Source of the DNA: a virus
Length of the DNA stretch: 64,000 nucleotides
Reading direction: 5' to 3' (one strand)
Virus record (IMG/VR): IMGVR_UViG_3300037517_002612
Location: 1-64,000 of that record
Under the pieces are notes generated by a model, which saw only the letters and a list, made by a program, of their open reading frames with translations, searched no databases and was not told the origin of the DNA. Position numbers and translations under genes: made by a program. Below are positions 1 to 8,184 of the stretch, in pieces; position 1 is the first letter of the stretch, and every line of letters begins with the position of its first letter.

Positions 1-1172
1 CGGGTTACACAGGCCCCACGGGTTACACTGGACCTCAGGGTGCAACAGGTTATACTGGTTACACTGGTCCTGCTGGACAAGATGGACAATCATCTTCATT
101 CTACGATTACAAAACAGACACAAATACAACTTCTGGTAATCCTGGAACTGGTTTGCTTGCGTGGAACAATGCTACACAGACTTCTGCAACACAATTACAA
201 ATCAACCACATTGACCAAGATGGTTATGACATTGACTTGTTCCTTGGTATTATTAAAGTTGGCGACACTGTTTATATCCAAGATGCCGCAAACTCTACAA
301 ACTATCAAAAATTTACGGTTTCTGGAACAATTACTGACCATGGTAACTCTTGGGTTGATGTTCCTGTAACTTTATCAGCATCTGCTGGTACTGGATCAAG
401 CGGTTTTGCTGATGACTTAAATGTTCTTCTTGTTATTGCCAATGTTGGTCCAACTGGTCCAACTGGTCCTTTAGGAGCAACTGGTCCGACAGGTCCAACA
501 GGTCCAACTGGCTACACTGGACCGCAAGGTATTCAAGGTGTTGGTGGTATCGTAGCAAACTGGGGTTCTTTTTGGTCAACCGTAGACCAAACTGCAGCAA
601 ATACAACTACTGCTTATGCAATAACTTATAATAATACTGACCCAGATAGCACTAATGTTAGCGTTGTTTCAAATAGCCGCATAACAGTTGTTGATGCTGG
701 TACTTATAATATTCAATTTTCTGCTCAAGCAGATAGAGTTTCAGGTTCTGGTACTGACACCATTGATATTTGGTTCCGAAAGAATGGAACAGATGTTCCA
801 GAAAGCAATACTGTAGTAACTGTTTCTGGCGGTGCAGCAGCAGCAAAAACAGTTGCAGCTTGGAATTATATGGTTGAACTTAACGCAAATGATTATGTTG
901 AATTGATGTGGAGAACATCAGACACTAATCTTCAACTAATTCACGAACCAGCGGCGACAAGTCCTACTCGTCCAGCAATACCCAGTGTTATTGCCACGGT
1001 TCATCAACTTGCATATAGCGGTCCTACTGGTGCAACAGGGTACACTGGATATACGGGATATACAGGACCTACAGGATCGGGTTCTACTGGTTATACCGGA
1101 TACACCGGATATACAGGAGCAACTCCACCTACAGATTGGACTTATTTAGTAATATTAGGAGGATACGTTTAA
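1..1172 (+). CDS. Collagen-like fibre protein with C1q-like domain (5' end outside window)
   Basis: The reading frame is open from base 3, so the start lies upstream of the window. The product alternates Gly-X-Y collagen-like tracts rich in GPT and GYT triplets (at the left edge, about bases 440-535 and 1015-1110) with two globular parts. The part around bases 550-1010 has the look of the C1q/TNF-like trimeric domains of phage fibres (WFRKNGTDVP, then AAWNYMVELN, then a PSVIATV strand). The protein ends GGYV just after the last collagen tract. It is most likely a trimeric tail or head fibre that contacts the host surface. Thr and Tyr in the Y positions could carry sugars. It is followed closely by other exterior-type genes. 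The virion role is inferred; the collagen repeats are seen directly. Confidence 0.85.
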   Translation, partial: GYTGPTGYTGPQGATGYTGYTGPAGQDGQSSSFYDYKTDTNTTSGNPGTGLLAWNNATQTSATQLQINHIDQDGYDIDLFLGIIKVGDTVYIQDAANSTNYQKFTVSGTITDHGNSWVDVPVTLSASAGTGSSGFADDLNVLLVIANVGPTGPTGPLGATGPTGPTGPTGYTGPQGIQGVGGIVANWGSFWSTVDQTAANTTTAYAITYNNTDPDSTNVSVVSNSRITVVDAGTYNIQFSAQADRVSGSGTDTIDIWFRKNGTDVPESNTVVTVSGGAAAAKTVAAWNYMVELNANDYVELMWRTSDTNLQLIHEPAATSPTRPAIPSVIATVHQLAYSGPTGATGYTGYTGYTGPTGSGSTGYTGYTGYTGATPPTDWTYLVILGGYV

Positions 1173-1189
1173 TTTAAAAAATCAATAAT

Positions 1190-1645
1190 ATGGCATCAGT
1201 ACCTTTATTAGGAGCAATACCCAAGACAAGCTATTGTACTTGGCTTCCAGCAACAACAGCAAATACTAAATCAGATGGTTCTGGAACTATAGGAACAGAT
1301 ATTTTACTTGCCTGTACAGCAGGTTCTAATGGAGCATGGATAGACAGAATACGTCTTATGCCTGTAGGGACAACAGCATTAACATCAACAGCAACAACAG
1401 CTACAGTAGCTAGAATATTTGTATCTACTCAAACATCTGGAGCTACCACAAACCTAAATACTCACTCATGGCAAGAGATGTCGTGCCCTTCTCAAACAGT
1501 AAATCAAGCTACAGTATCTATTAGCCCAGTAGATGTTCCTGCCGGTTTTAGATTAGAAGCTGGAGAAACTATTTTATTTTCTATGTATCATGTAGCGGCA
1601 GCTAATACAGCATGGGAATGTACAGTTTTTTCAACAGATTACTAA
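1190..1645 (+). CDS. Small virion-associated protein of unknown function
   Basis: A 151-aa protein rich in Ala, Thr and Ser with no signal peptide or membrane segment. It starts MASVPLLGAIPKT and looks like one compact beta-rich domain (strand-like stretches such as AWIDRIRLMPVG and FRLEAGETILFSMY). It lies 17 bases after the collagen-like fibre gene and 10 before the glycine-rich genes, so it is probably part of the same exterior structure, for example a fibre attachment or decoration protein. I do not recognise a specific family, and the structural role is inferred from position. Confidence 0.7.
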   Translation: MASVPLLGAIPKTSYCTWLPATTANTKSDGSGTIGTDILLACTAGSNGAWIDRIRLMPVGTTALTSTATTATVARIFVSTQTSGATTNLNTHSWQEMSCPSQTVNQATVSISPVDVPAGFRLEAGETILFSMYHVAAANTAWECTVFSTDY

Positions 1646-1655
1646 AATCTAGTCT

Positions 1656-2588
1656 ATGAGTTATATAGAAGGAGGAGAAAACGAATTATATAAGAATACT
1701 TGTAGAGTAAGCACTTTTAGACCGTTACAACAACGGGGTTCAGGTATTGAAAGATGGCAAACTTGGCAACCAACACCTCAGGAAACCATGGCCTATTTTT
1801 TATGTATAGGTGGAGGAGGAGGAGGAGGAGGAGGATTCTCAGGACTTACACTAACAGCTAGAGGTGGTGGAGGTGGAGGAGGTTCCGCAGGTCAAACAAG
1901 AGGATTAATACCTTTAATGTTCTTACCTAAAATATTATATATCTCAGTAGCAGTAGGTGGTGCAGGAGGAACCGCAGGAGGAAGTGGTGGAACTGCAAGT
2001 AGAAGCTATATATCTGTAGCTCCTAATAGCACTGCGCAAAATCGTGTTATGTCATCTGCTGGAGCTTCTAATGGAGCTACTGGTGGAGCTGCTGGCACAG
2101 CCGCAGGTGCATCTGCTGGTGGTAATGGAGAAGCAGCAGGTGCTTTCACTGACCAGATGGTAGGCCAATGGGGAATATTACAGTTTTTAGCAGGTAAGAA
2201 TGGAGCTGCGGCTGGTGCTTTAGGAGCCGCAGGAGGATCTAATACATTATATACTACAGGTTGTTCTAATGGAGGTAGTGGTGGTGGAAGCACTACAGCA
2301 CTTAATGTTGCAGGAGCAGGAGGTGCCCAAACCGGAGTTGGTATTTGGGATAGCATACCAGGAGGTGCTGTAGCAGGACCAATAGATGGATCTACAGGAT
2401 ATAATACTAGATTTGAAATGATACTTCCCTATGGGGGAAGCGGAGGAGCATCAGGAACAACAGGAATAGGAGGTAATGGTGGTGATGGAGGATTCCCAGG
2501 TGGAGGTGGCGGAGGTGGTGGAGGAGGAACTACAGGAGGAGCTGGTGGTAAAGGTGGTGATGGAATAGTAATGATTATATCATGGTAA
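1656..2588 (+). CDS. Glycine-rich fibre-tip or adhesin-like protein, copy 1
   Basis: A 310-aa protein. A short N-terminal part (about residues 1-50, with ERWQTWQPTPQETMAYFLCI) is followed by long Gly/Ala tracts, including runs of nine or more glycines, interrupted by hydrophobic segments (LIPLMFLPKILYISV; GQWGILQFLAGKNG; FEMILPYGG). It ends in GGDGIVMIISW. Glycine-rich sandwiches of this kind are known from phage receptor-binding adhesins such as the gp38-type tips of T4-like phages, so a distal host-recognition role is plausible. Copy 2, directly downstream, shares the same plan and ending. The family analogy is by composition only. Confidence 0.75.
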   Translation: MSYIEGGENELYKNTCRVSTFRPLQQRGSGIERWQTWQPTPQETMAYFLCIGGGGGGGGGFSGLTLTARGGGGGGGSAGQTRGLIPLMFLPKILYISVAVGGAGGTAGGSGGTASRSYISVAPNSTAQNRVMSSAGASNGATGGAAGTAAGASAGGNGEAAGAFTDQMVGQWGILQFLAGKNGAAAGALGAAGGSNTLYTTGCSNGGSGGGSTTALNVAGAGGAQTGVGIWDSIPGGAVAGPIDGSTGYNTRFEMILPYGGSGGASGTTGIGGNGGDGGFPGGGGGGGGGGTTGGAGGKGGDGIVMIISW

Positions 2589-2603
2589 TTAAAATTTTAA
2601 GTT

Positions 2604-3539
2604 ATGTATATTGAACCAGGAGATAACAGTAATAATAGAACTAGAAATAGAGTAAGTATGTTTACTACTATGGGAGGTGCTGTAGGTACTTCATGGCAAA
2701 CATGGCAACCTAATCCAGATGAAACTATGGCTTACATTATATGTGTAGGAGGAGGAGGTTCTGGTGCAGGTGGATTTACAGGTTCAGCAGGTGCTATTAG
2801 AGGTGGTGGAGGTGGTGGAGGTGCAGCAGGACAGACTAGATGTATAATCCCTTTAATGTTTTTACCTAAGATTCTTTATATTTCACCCGGAGCAGGAGGA
2901 GCATCAGTAGCCGCTTCTTCAAATGGTACTGCTGGTACTTTATCTTATGTATCAGTTGCACCTAATACTACAGCAGCTAATATTGTTGTTCAATCTGGAG
3001 CCGCAAGAGCTTCTAACACAGTAGCAACAGCAGGATCAGGAACAACAGCAGGAGCAGGTGGTAGTGCTGAAACTATTAGCACTGTATCATTATGTGTAGT
3101 GGGACAGTGGGGATTATTACAGTTTTTAGCAGGTAAAGCAGGAGCAGCCGCAGGAGCCGTTACGGGAGCCGCAGGAGGATCTAATACTCTATTTACAGCA
3201 GGTTGTTCTAATGGTGGAGCAGGTGGAGGTAGTACTCCAGCAGCTAATACTAACTTTGCAGGAGGTGCTCAAACAGGTGCAGGTATATGGCCTACTATGC
3301 CAGGTGGTACAGCAGGAGGTAATCCAGGATCAGGGGCTACGGGTTATAATAATATGTTTGAAATGATTTTGCCTTATGGAGGTACAGGTGGTGGGACTGG
3401 AGGTACAGCACTTACTGTAGCAGGAAATGGTGGTGATGGAGGCTTTCCTGGTGGTGGAGGTGGTGGCGGTGGTGGTGGTGTTACCGGAGGGAGAGGTGGT
3501 AAAGGTGGTAATGGTTGCGTATGGATAATCTCATGGTAA
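2604..3539 (+). CDS. Glycine-rich fibre-tip or adhesin-like protein, copy 2
   Basis: A 311-aa tandem paralogue of the preceding gene, beginning 15 bases after it. Shared blocks include SWQTWQPNPDETMAYIICVG near residue 30, AAGQTR..IPLMFLPKILYIS, VGQWGLLQFLAGK, GGSNTLFTAGCSNGG, FEMILPYGG and the ending WIISW. The two copies differ mostly in the Gly/Ala spacers. The pair may give two receptor specificities or form a mixed tip. The gene overlaps the start of the downstream glycosyltransferase by a few bases. Confidence 0.75.
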   Translation: MYIEPGDNSNNRTRNRVSMFTTMGGAVGTSWQTWQPNPDETMAYIICVGGGGSGAGGFTGSAGAIRGGGGGGGAAGQTRCIIPLMFLPKILYISPGAGGASVAASSNGTAGTLSYVSVAPNTTAANIVVQSGAARASNTVATAGSGTTAGAGGSAETISTVSLCVVGQWGLLQFLAGKAGAAAGAVTGAAGGSNTLFTAGCSNGGAGGGSTPAANTNFAGGAQTGAGIWPTMPGGTAGGNPGSGATGYNNMFEMILPYGGTGGGTGGTALTVAGNGGDGGFPGGGGGGGGGGVTGGRGGKGGNGCVWIISW

Positions 3540-5233
3540 AATTTGATGTAGTCCTCATAGCTAGAAACGAAGATAAAACACTTCCTCGTTTATTAGAATC
3601 ACTTAATGAGTTTAAATCATTAGGTGGTAAAGTATATATATTAGATACAGGTTCAAAAGATAATACAGTCCAAGTGGCTAAACAATGGGGATGCCACGTA
3701 GAAGAAGTAGGTGATAAGTTTAGAATCACAATTAATAAAGAACTTGCCGACCAAATAAATGCGTTCACCACAACACAAATAGTAAAAGACGGTGATAGTG
3801 TATTTGATTACGCATCTGCCCGTAACTACATAGCTAACTTCGCTACCCATGACATGATAGTCACTCCTGATTGTGATGAAATATGGACAAAATTTGACAT
3901 AGATAAGATAAATCAAGCCGTAGAACAATCCGATCAATTAGAATATAACTTCGTATTTGCTCACGACGAGAACGGCAAAGAACTCGTAAAATTCCTACAC
4001 TCTAAATTCTACAACAGAAATAAAATGAAATGGGTAGGCATTATCCATGAAGTATTACAAGGAGAAGGTAAACGATTATTCCTAGATGAGAGTATAATTA
4101 AACTCGAACATTGGCAAAATCCAGAAACAAATAGAAGCGGATACCTACCTGGACTTGCTATTGATTGTTATACAAACCAAGATAATGACAGAAACGCACA
4201 CTACTTCGGTAGAGAGTTAATGTATCATGGATATTTTGAAGCAGCTATAAAACAGTTAGAACGACATATAGCTATGGATAAGTGGCCTACGGAAAGATCA
4301 CAAAGCATGATATTTATAGGGGACTGTTTGCAATACATGAATAAATTTGATGCGTCATGGTATTTAAAAGCGTTTGATTTAGAACCAAACCGCAGGGAAC
4401 CTCTAATGAAACTTGCTGAATATTACTATCAGCAGGGCAAAAAAGAGCAAACCAGAGCCTATGGTGAAGCCGCACTAACCATCCAAGGCAATAATTTCTA
4501 CGCAAATTACCAACCTTATTATGAAGATCGGCCACATGAACTATTGTATTGGGCATGGGATGGCATAGATAAAACAAAATCGGATTATCATTGGGATCAA
4601 GCATATAAGTTTAACCCACATAACGCTAAAACATTATCCGGAGCCTCATATAGGTTCAGGCTACCAAAAGTTAGTATTATAATACCACAGCTAGGTAGAG
4701 AAGAAGGATTAAAAAGATGCCTAGACTCTATAAAAAACCTTGACTACCCAAACGCTTTAATAGAAACCATCGTTGTTGAGGGAGAAGAAACAGTGCCTAT
4801 CAAGGTTCAAAAAGGACTAGAAAAGTCTACCGGAGAATATATATGTTATGCTGCCAACGACGTAGAATTTACACCAGATAGCCTTAAAATAGCCATCCAA
4901 GACTCTATTAAACTAAACAAAGGACTTGTTTCATTTACAAGTGGATCACTATTGCCGGACAATGGCAATATTTGTGAGCACTTTATAATTAAGCGAGAAC
5001 TTATTAATAAACTAGAAGCTAGACAAATATTCTCTACCGACTTTAACCACGTAGGAGTAGATAATTGGCTATGGGCACAGGCTACTAAGTTAGAGACGTC
5101 ATATAGATCAGCAGCGTTTATACACCACTACCACTTCTCAACCGGATCAGATATGGACAATGTTTATAAAAGGGGATGGGAGAAAGTAATGAGAGATAGA
5201 GAAATTTTGCAAAATAAATTAAGTAAATTATAA
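3533..5233 (+). CDS. Double glycosyltransferase (two GT2-like domains with a helical-repeat linker)
   Basis: The N-terminal domain is a GT-A family 2-like glycosyltransferase: KFDVVLIARNEDKTLPRLLES, then DTGSKD, then a DCDE metal-binding motif near residue 110. The middle (about residues 215-340) is helical and TPR-like (YFGRELMYHGYFEAAIKQLE; EPNRREPLMKLAEYYYQQGK). A second GT2-like domain follows (KVSIIIPQLGREEGLKRCLDS; YICYAANDVEFTPDS). The likely reaction is transfer of a sugar from a nucleotide sugar to a virion or cell-envelope acceptor. I chose ATG 3533 because the conserved first strand begins immediately after it and the ATG overlaps the upstream stop; ATG 3521 or TTG 3515 would add only a few residues. 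Its position after collagen-like and glycine-rich genes makes the fibres candidate acceptors, which is an inference. Confidence 0.8.
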   Translation: MVKFDVVLIARNEDKTLPRLLESLNEFKSLGGKVYILDTGSKDNTVQVAKQWGCHVEEVGDKFRITINKELADQINAFTTTQIVKDGDSVFDYASARNYIANFATHDMIVTPDCDEIWTKFDIDKINQAVEQSDQLEYNFVFAHDENGKELVKFLHSKFYNRNKMKWVGIIHEVLQGEGKRLFLDESIIKLEHWQNPETNRSGYLPGLAIDCYTNQDNDRNAHYFGRELMYHGYFEAAIKQLERHIAMDKWPTERSQSMIFIGDCLQYMNKFDASWYLKAFDLEPNRREPLMKLAEYYYQQGKKEQTRAYGEAALTIQGNNFYANYQPYYEDRPHELLYWAWDGIDKTKSDYHWDQAYKFNPHNAKTLSGASYRFRLPKVSIIIPQLGREEGLKRCLDSIKNLDYPNALIETIVVEGEETVPIKVQKGLEKSTGEYICYAANDVEFTPDSLKIAIQDSIKLNKGLVSFTSGSLLPDNGNICEHFIIKRELINKLEARQIFSTDFNHVGVDNWLWAQATKLETSYRSAAFIHHYHFSTGSDMDNVYKRGWEKVMRDREILQNKLSKL

Positions 5234-5240
5234 TATTCAT

Positions 5241-5248
5241 TATATTTG
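5241..5248 (+). promoter_or_regulatory. Promoter -7 box TATATTTG
   Basis: An exact match to the Bacteroidota TAnnTTTG box, 15 bases before ATG 5264 and just after the glycosyltransferase stop. It would start a new transcript for the two small membrane-protein genes. Confidence 0.6.
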
Positions 5249-5263
5249 ACAAACTTATTACTT

Positions 5264-5620
5264 ATGCTAACCTCTTTTGTTTATCTCTTATTAGGTTTTA
5301 TCCTTTCAAACCTTGGGTACTACGCTACCAGAAACAGAGAAAGCCACAACTCACCAGTTAAACCAAGCTTTATTTTCTTTTTTAAAGATAATTACATCCG
5401 GTTAATACACTCAGCTTTAATTGCGTCTATTATAAATGTAATACTAATGATGGATATAGCACAGACCAATGAAGTATTAGGCATGCCATATCTCCCAATA
5501 TATGCTGTAGGAGTTGGTTTATTCCCAGACGCAATTTTAGCGTTCCTAAAGAATAAATTCGGCTTCATGCAGCCTAAGAAAGTTCAGGATGAGGATGGAT
5601 CAATTTATAAAAGGAAATAA
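5264..5620 (+). CDS. Small membrane protein (possible lysis or envelope protein)
   Basis: A 118-aa protein with hydrophobic segments near the N-terminus (MLTSFVYLLLGFILSNLGYY), in the middle (IHSALIASIINVILMMDIA) and probably a third (LPIYAVGVGLFPDAILAFL), followed by a charged tail ending IYKRK. I chose ATG 5264; the TTG upstream lies inside the promoter box. Size and topology would suit a holin, but the probable hydrolases lie far away at 59.6-60.8 kb, so this is only a suggestion. The next gene, 2 bases downstream, is also a membrane protein. Confidence 0.65.
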   Translation: MLTSFVYLLLGFILSNLGYYATRNRESHNSPVKPSFIFFFKDNYIRLIHSALIASIINVILMMDIAQTNEVLGMPYLPIYAVGVGLFPDAILAFLKNKFGFMQPKKVQDEDGSIYKRK

Positions 5621-5622
5621 CT

Positions 5623-5916
5623 ATGTTTTATAGCCACGACTCAAGCCAACAACCTGTACACACAGGAACCTGGACAGGATTTTTAATCACCATGGGATGT
5701 AACCTTGTAGGAGGTGCCATATTAGGGATCTTACAGATCGTAGAGGATATTGATAAGCTAACCGTCTTATTCCTACACCTACTTGGAGTTATATCAGTGA
5801 CTATTGGTATTGTGGTAGGTATAATTACGTTGTTCGATAAAATAGAGGCGAGGGTACAAAGGAAAAAGAAAAAGTCCGACACTCCCCATGAAAGAGCATC
5901 GGACCTGAAACCATAA
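5623..5916 (+). CDS. Small two-TM membrane protein, holin-like
   Basis: A 97-aa protein with two predicted transmembrane segments (GFLITMGCNLVGGAILGILQ and FLHLLGVISVTIGIVVGIIT), each followed by charged residues, and a basic C-terminal tail (RVQRKKKKSD). This is the size and layout of many class II holins. It starts two bases after the previous membrane gene, so the two are probably co-transcribed. A pair of adjacent small membrane proteins could be holin and antiholin, but nothing in the sequence proves a lysis role. Confidence 0.6.
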   Translation: MFYSHDSSQQPVHTGTWTGFLITMGCNLVGGAILGILQIVEDIDKLTVLFLHLLGVISVTIGIVVGIITLFDKIEARVQRKKKKSDTPHERASDLKP

Positions 5917-5927
5917 CCATTATTAGA

Positions 5928-5955
5928 AACGTAGTTATCTGCAGATTATTGCGTC
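5928..5955. repeat. Dispersed palindromic element, 16-bp-spacer form, copy a
   Basis: Arm AACGTA (5928-5933), a 16-bp AT-rich spacer, then arm TGCGTC (5950-5955). The spacer contains the perfect palindrome TCTGCAGA. The element overlaps the last codons and stop of the leftward serine recombinase gene, where it meets the rightward membrane-protein genes. It closely matches copies at 8440-8467 and 56684-56711. Confidence 0.7.
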
Positions 5956-6593
5956 TGCTCAAATTCTTTTCTTAAATATTTAACTGCCCTATCACCGAAG
6001 GGGCGGGTAAAGCTAGGATCAAACTTAGGCATAAGAATAAATATCTCAGCATTAGTTTTTCCTTCTTTAATAAAGTGTAGTATAAGCTCTCTCATAGGCT
6101 TCACTCGGTCCAAGAACTTCTGCCTGTTGGCTTCTTGGCCTGCCTTCTGTCCGGTGAGGTTTTTTGCGTTGCCCAAAGACTCTCCTCTTGCTCTCTTAGC
6201 TGAAAGAGCTTCCTTGATCCTGGTTTGTATTCTTTTTACTTCCCACTCGGCAATGACGGCCATAATTTTAATGGTGAGTTCATTAGCTTCTGGGAAGTCG
6301 CAAGCCCTAATTGGTACTTCTGAGTCAAGGATAGAGAATAGGAATTTACAGTCACGACTCAGACGATCAATTTTAGAAACTAGAAGAGTAGCTTTAAGGT
6401 CCTTACAGGCTAATAGGGCTTGTTGTAATTTGGGACGCAGATTATTGCGTCCACTCTCCACCTCTATAAAAGAAGCAACTACTTCATCCCCTGGACGTAG
6501 GTATTGTTGGACGGCTGCTTCTTGAGCTTCCAATCCTAGTCCGGATATCTCTTGAGACTTCCGGCTAACTCTCTTATAAACTACGTACCTCAT
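5946..6593 (-). CDS. Serine recombinase (resolvase/invertase family)
   Basis: A 215-aa small serine recombinase. The N-terminal catalytic domain has MRYVVYKRVSRKSQ with the expected nucleophile Ser10 and Arg8, SKIDRLSRD at about residues 73-81 with the conserved Arg pair, and a long E helix (IMAVIAEWEVKRIQTRIKEA). The C-terminal part (about residues 150-215) would be the DNA-binding region. The size fits resolvases and invertases, not large integrases. The start overlaps the stop of the upstream methyltransferase (ATGA), so the two are translationally coupled. Palindromic elements lie at its 3' end (5928-5955) and inside it (6434-6451) and could be its binding sites. Roles could be dimer resolution, inversion of fibre genes or integration; the sequence does not decide. 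Confidence 0.85.
   Translation of the reverse strand: MRYVVYKRVSRKSQEISGLGLEAQEAAVQQYLRPGDEVVASFIEVESGRNNLRPKLQQALLACKDLKATLLVSKIDRLSRDCKFLFSILDSEVPIRACDFPEANELTIKIMAVIAEWEVKRIQTRIKEALSAKRARGESLGNAKNLTGQKAGQEANRQKFLDRVKPMRELILHFIKEGKTNAEIFILMPKFDPSFTRPFGDRAVKYLRKEFEQTQ
6434..6451. repeat. Dispersed palindrome, 6-bp-spacer form
   Basis: Arms GACGCA and TGCGTC, perfect inverted repeats of each other, with spacer gattat, inside the recombinase coding region. Confidence 0.6.
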
Positions 6594-7258
6594 ATATCTA
6601 TCTTATTAGGTCCCGCCCATTGCTCGGCCATGCTTTTCGCAATACCTGGGAATGTTTTACTTCTTATTGTGCTGCGTTCTTCTTTAGTTTTAGCCTGTGT
6701 TAATGCTTTGTAATACCACATTGGCTGAGACTTTATTTTACCTGTCTTCCTATCGGTCCAATAAAATCTTTCTTCCGGTTCAACGTGAGTTATTTTGTCA
6801 CCAAATAAATTTTCTCTATCATTATGGTATAGCTTAGGTAAATTCTTTAACCATAGGCAAGTTGTTTTCTGAAATCCGTCCCCAAAAAAATAAGGCTGTA
6901 TAACTTGATCGTATGGTCTATAAATCTTCCCCATTATTCCCATAGGGTTTTCTATTGCTATTTTGTGTATTGGAGCATTGGCTATTTTTAAAAAGAAATC
7001 AATACCTTCCTGTTGCCTTCCGTCTAATCTTTTTTTTTCAAAGTGCATAGAACCACTTAAAGCTAAATGAGTACATGGAGGAAACGCAATCATCATATCC
7101 CAACCCATATTTATTACTTCAAAAATATCTCTTTGGTAATGCCATTCGGGATGTCCACCACTACAAGGCAACAAATCACAACTAAAGGCTTCATGTCCTA
7201 ATTTACGCAACTCTTTTGTTACGGCTTGGCTTTCTTCACATCCTACTAATATTCTCAT
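6590..7258 (-). CDS. DNA cytosine-5 methyltransferase-like protein
   Basis: A 222-aa protein of the short phage C5-methyltransferase type. It begins MRILVGCEESQAVTKELRKL (SAM-binding loop region), has the catalytic Pro-Cys motif as FPPCTH at about residues 59-64, and an ENP motif (IAIENPMG, residues 103-105) in place of the usual ENV. No separate target-recognition domain is visible, which is common for this phage family. It probably methylates phage DNA to evade host restriction, which fits ArdA in the same leftward operon. Its end overlaps the recombinase start. Confidence 0.75.
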   Translation of the reverse strand: MRILVGCEESQAVTKELRKLGHEAFSCDLLPCSGGHPEWHYQRDIFEVINMGWDMMIAFPPCTHLALSGSMHFEKKRLDGRQQEGIDFFLKIANAPIHKIAIENPMGIMGKIYRPYDQVIQPYFFGDGFQKTTCLWLKNLPKLYHNDRENLFGDKITHVEPEERFYWTDRKTGKIKSQPMWYYKALTQAKTKEERSTIRSKTFPGIAKSMAEQWAGPNKIDI

Positions 7259-7304
7259 TCCTACGCTAATTTTAAAAGTTTAAAAAAATACAGACACATA
7301 ACAG

Positions 7305-7337
7305 CAGATTGGCGGCATTAAAACGACCGCCAATCTG
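7305..7337. other. Perfect 11-bp stem hairpin
   Basis: CAGATTGGCGG (7305-7315) and CCGCCAATCTG (7327-7337) form a perfect stem with an 11-base loop, in the gap between two leftward genes. No T-tract follows on either strand, so it is not a classical terminator; it may be an RNA-processing or stability element. Confidence 0.5.
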
Positions 7338-7343
7338 TAACCG

Positions 7344-7556
7344 TTATCTGCCCCAAAAATACCTTCTTTTTTCTGATTGATAGCAAACATGTTTATGGAG
7401 TTTAATAGAATAATATGGAAACGCAATTATCGTCATTATAAATAACAGCGTCAACCCATTAGCCTGTTTAACTACGGTAATATTTACCCATAGCAGGAAT
7501 ATTGCCAGTACTATGGTTAGCATTACAATCAGGATTAAAAACTTAAATTTCGTCAT
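7344..7556 (-). CDS. Small two-TM membrane protein
   Basis: A 70-aa protein from ATG 7556 (MTKFKFLILIVMLTIVLAIF), with two hydrophobic segments (about residues 5-25 and 33-50) and a basic C-terminus rich in Lys and Arg. An in-frame ATG at 7586 would add ten residues, but the internal start puts the first TM segment directly at the N-terminus. The sequence just upstream (aaaacgcaattttct) contains a half-site of the dispersed element. Function unknown. Confidence 0.55.
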   Translation of the reverse strand: MTKFKFLILIVMLTIVLAIFLLWVNITVVKQANGLTLLFIMTIIAFPYYSIKLHKHVCYQSEKRRYFWGR

Positions 7557-7624
7557 AGAAAATTGCGTTTTAAATGAATAGAGCAATAACCATCATTATT
7601 AGGAATATGATCCAAAGTATAGCT

Positions 7625-7948
7625 TCAATCGTCGTCCTCTTCATCGTTTATCTTTTTAACAGTTAGTATTAATGACTTCTTGTCTATTGGTTTAAGATTG
7701 TATTCTATAATGGCAATCTTAAAGTGGTTGCTTATATAACGCTGTATTTCAGGTGTTATTGCTACTAATAGCCTACTTTCTTCCGAGTTTATTAGTCTTG
7801 TTTTTAAGAACTTTGGCATGAGTGGGTCTTTCTGAAGTCTGTAAAGTAGACGTACTGAGTACCCGTGAAGTTTTATTGTGCGGATCTTATTATTTTGTAC
7901 TTGCTCATCGGGTTGGCTGCTTCCTCTATCTTCTTCTTCCAGGTACAT
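7625..7948 (-). CDS. Hypothetical protein with acidic C-terminus
   Basis: A 107-aa protein of unknown family, ending in the acidic tail INDEEDDD. The middle (TIKLHGYSVRLLYRLQKDP; SRLLVAITPEIQRYISNHF) looks like a folded alpha/beta domain. The first 25 codons overlap the end of the upstream gene (to 7873) in another frame, so the true start may lie further in; no better ATG exists before residue 43. It belongs to the leftward early operon. Confidence 0.55.
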   Translation of the reverse strand: MYLEEEDRGSSQPDEQVQNNKIRTIKLHGYSVRLLYRLQKDPLMPKFLKTRLINSEESRLLVAITPEIQRYISNHFKIAIIEYNLKPIDKKSLILTVKKINDEEDDD

Positions 7949-8088
7949 AATGCTCTTGGTTTATTGGTTAAAATGATTTGCCCTGTTCTTTCGTGGATTA
8001 GGTCCCAAAGGTCCTTTAGTTTAGGTTTGGGGGCTTCAGGATCAATACCAGTCTTTTTTGCTATTGCTGCTCTTACGTATTGGTTCAT
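7873..8088 (-). CDS. Hypothetical small protein
   Basis: A 71-aa basic protein (MNQYVRAAIAKKTGIDP... ending KIIRSAQ). There is no membrane segment or recognised motif. It starts six bases after a palindromic element (8094-8111) and overlaps the next leftward gene. The overlap is long (76 bases), so one of the two starts may be wrong. Confidence 0.5.
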   Translation of the reverse strand: MNQYVRAAIAKKTGIDPEAPKPKLKDLWDLIHERTGQIILTNKPRALCTWKKKIEEAANPMSKYKIIRSAQ

Positions 8089-8093
8089 GGGTA

Positions 8094-8111
8094 GACGTAG
8101 TTATTTGCGTT
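8094..8111. repeat. Dispersed palindrome, 6-bp-spacer form, at a gene junction
   Basis: Arms GACGTA and TGCGTT with spacer gttatt. It overlaps the stop codon of the 27-aa gene and lies just before the start of the 71-aa gene on the minus strand. Confidence 0.65.
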
Positions 8112-8184
8112 GTTTAAAATACTTAAACAGGTACCCGAAAGGTGATAGTCCTGCTATATCAAGAATTATGTTGATTAATTTCAT
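8101..8184 (-). CDS. 27-aa hydrophobic/basic peptide
   Basis: Encodes MKLINIILDIAGLSPFGYLF plus KYFKQRK, an amphipathic or membrane-inserting peptide with a basic end. Its ATG overlaps the upstream stop (ATGA at 8181-8184), a strong sign of translational coupling in the leftward operon. It is very short, so the evidence is position plus composition only. Confidence 0.4.
   Translation of the reverse strand: MKLINIILDIAGLSPFGYLFKYFKQRK

Noticed and set aside
1020-1125. Short tandem repeats in DNA (tayacngga)
   Set aside because: They are explained by the collagen-like Gly-Tyr-Thr coding repeats.
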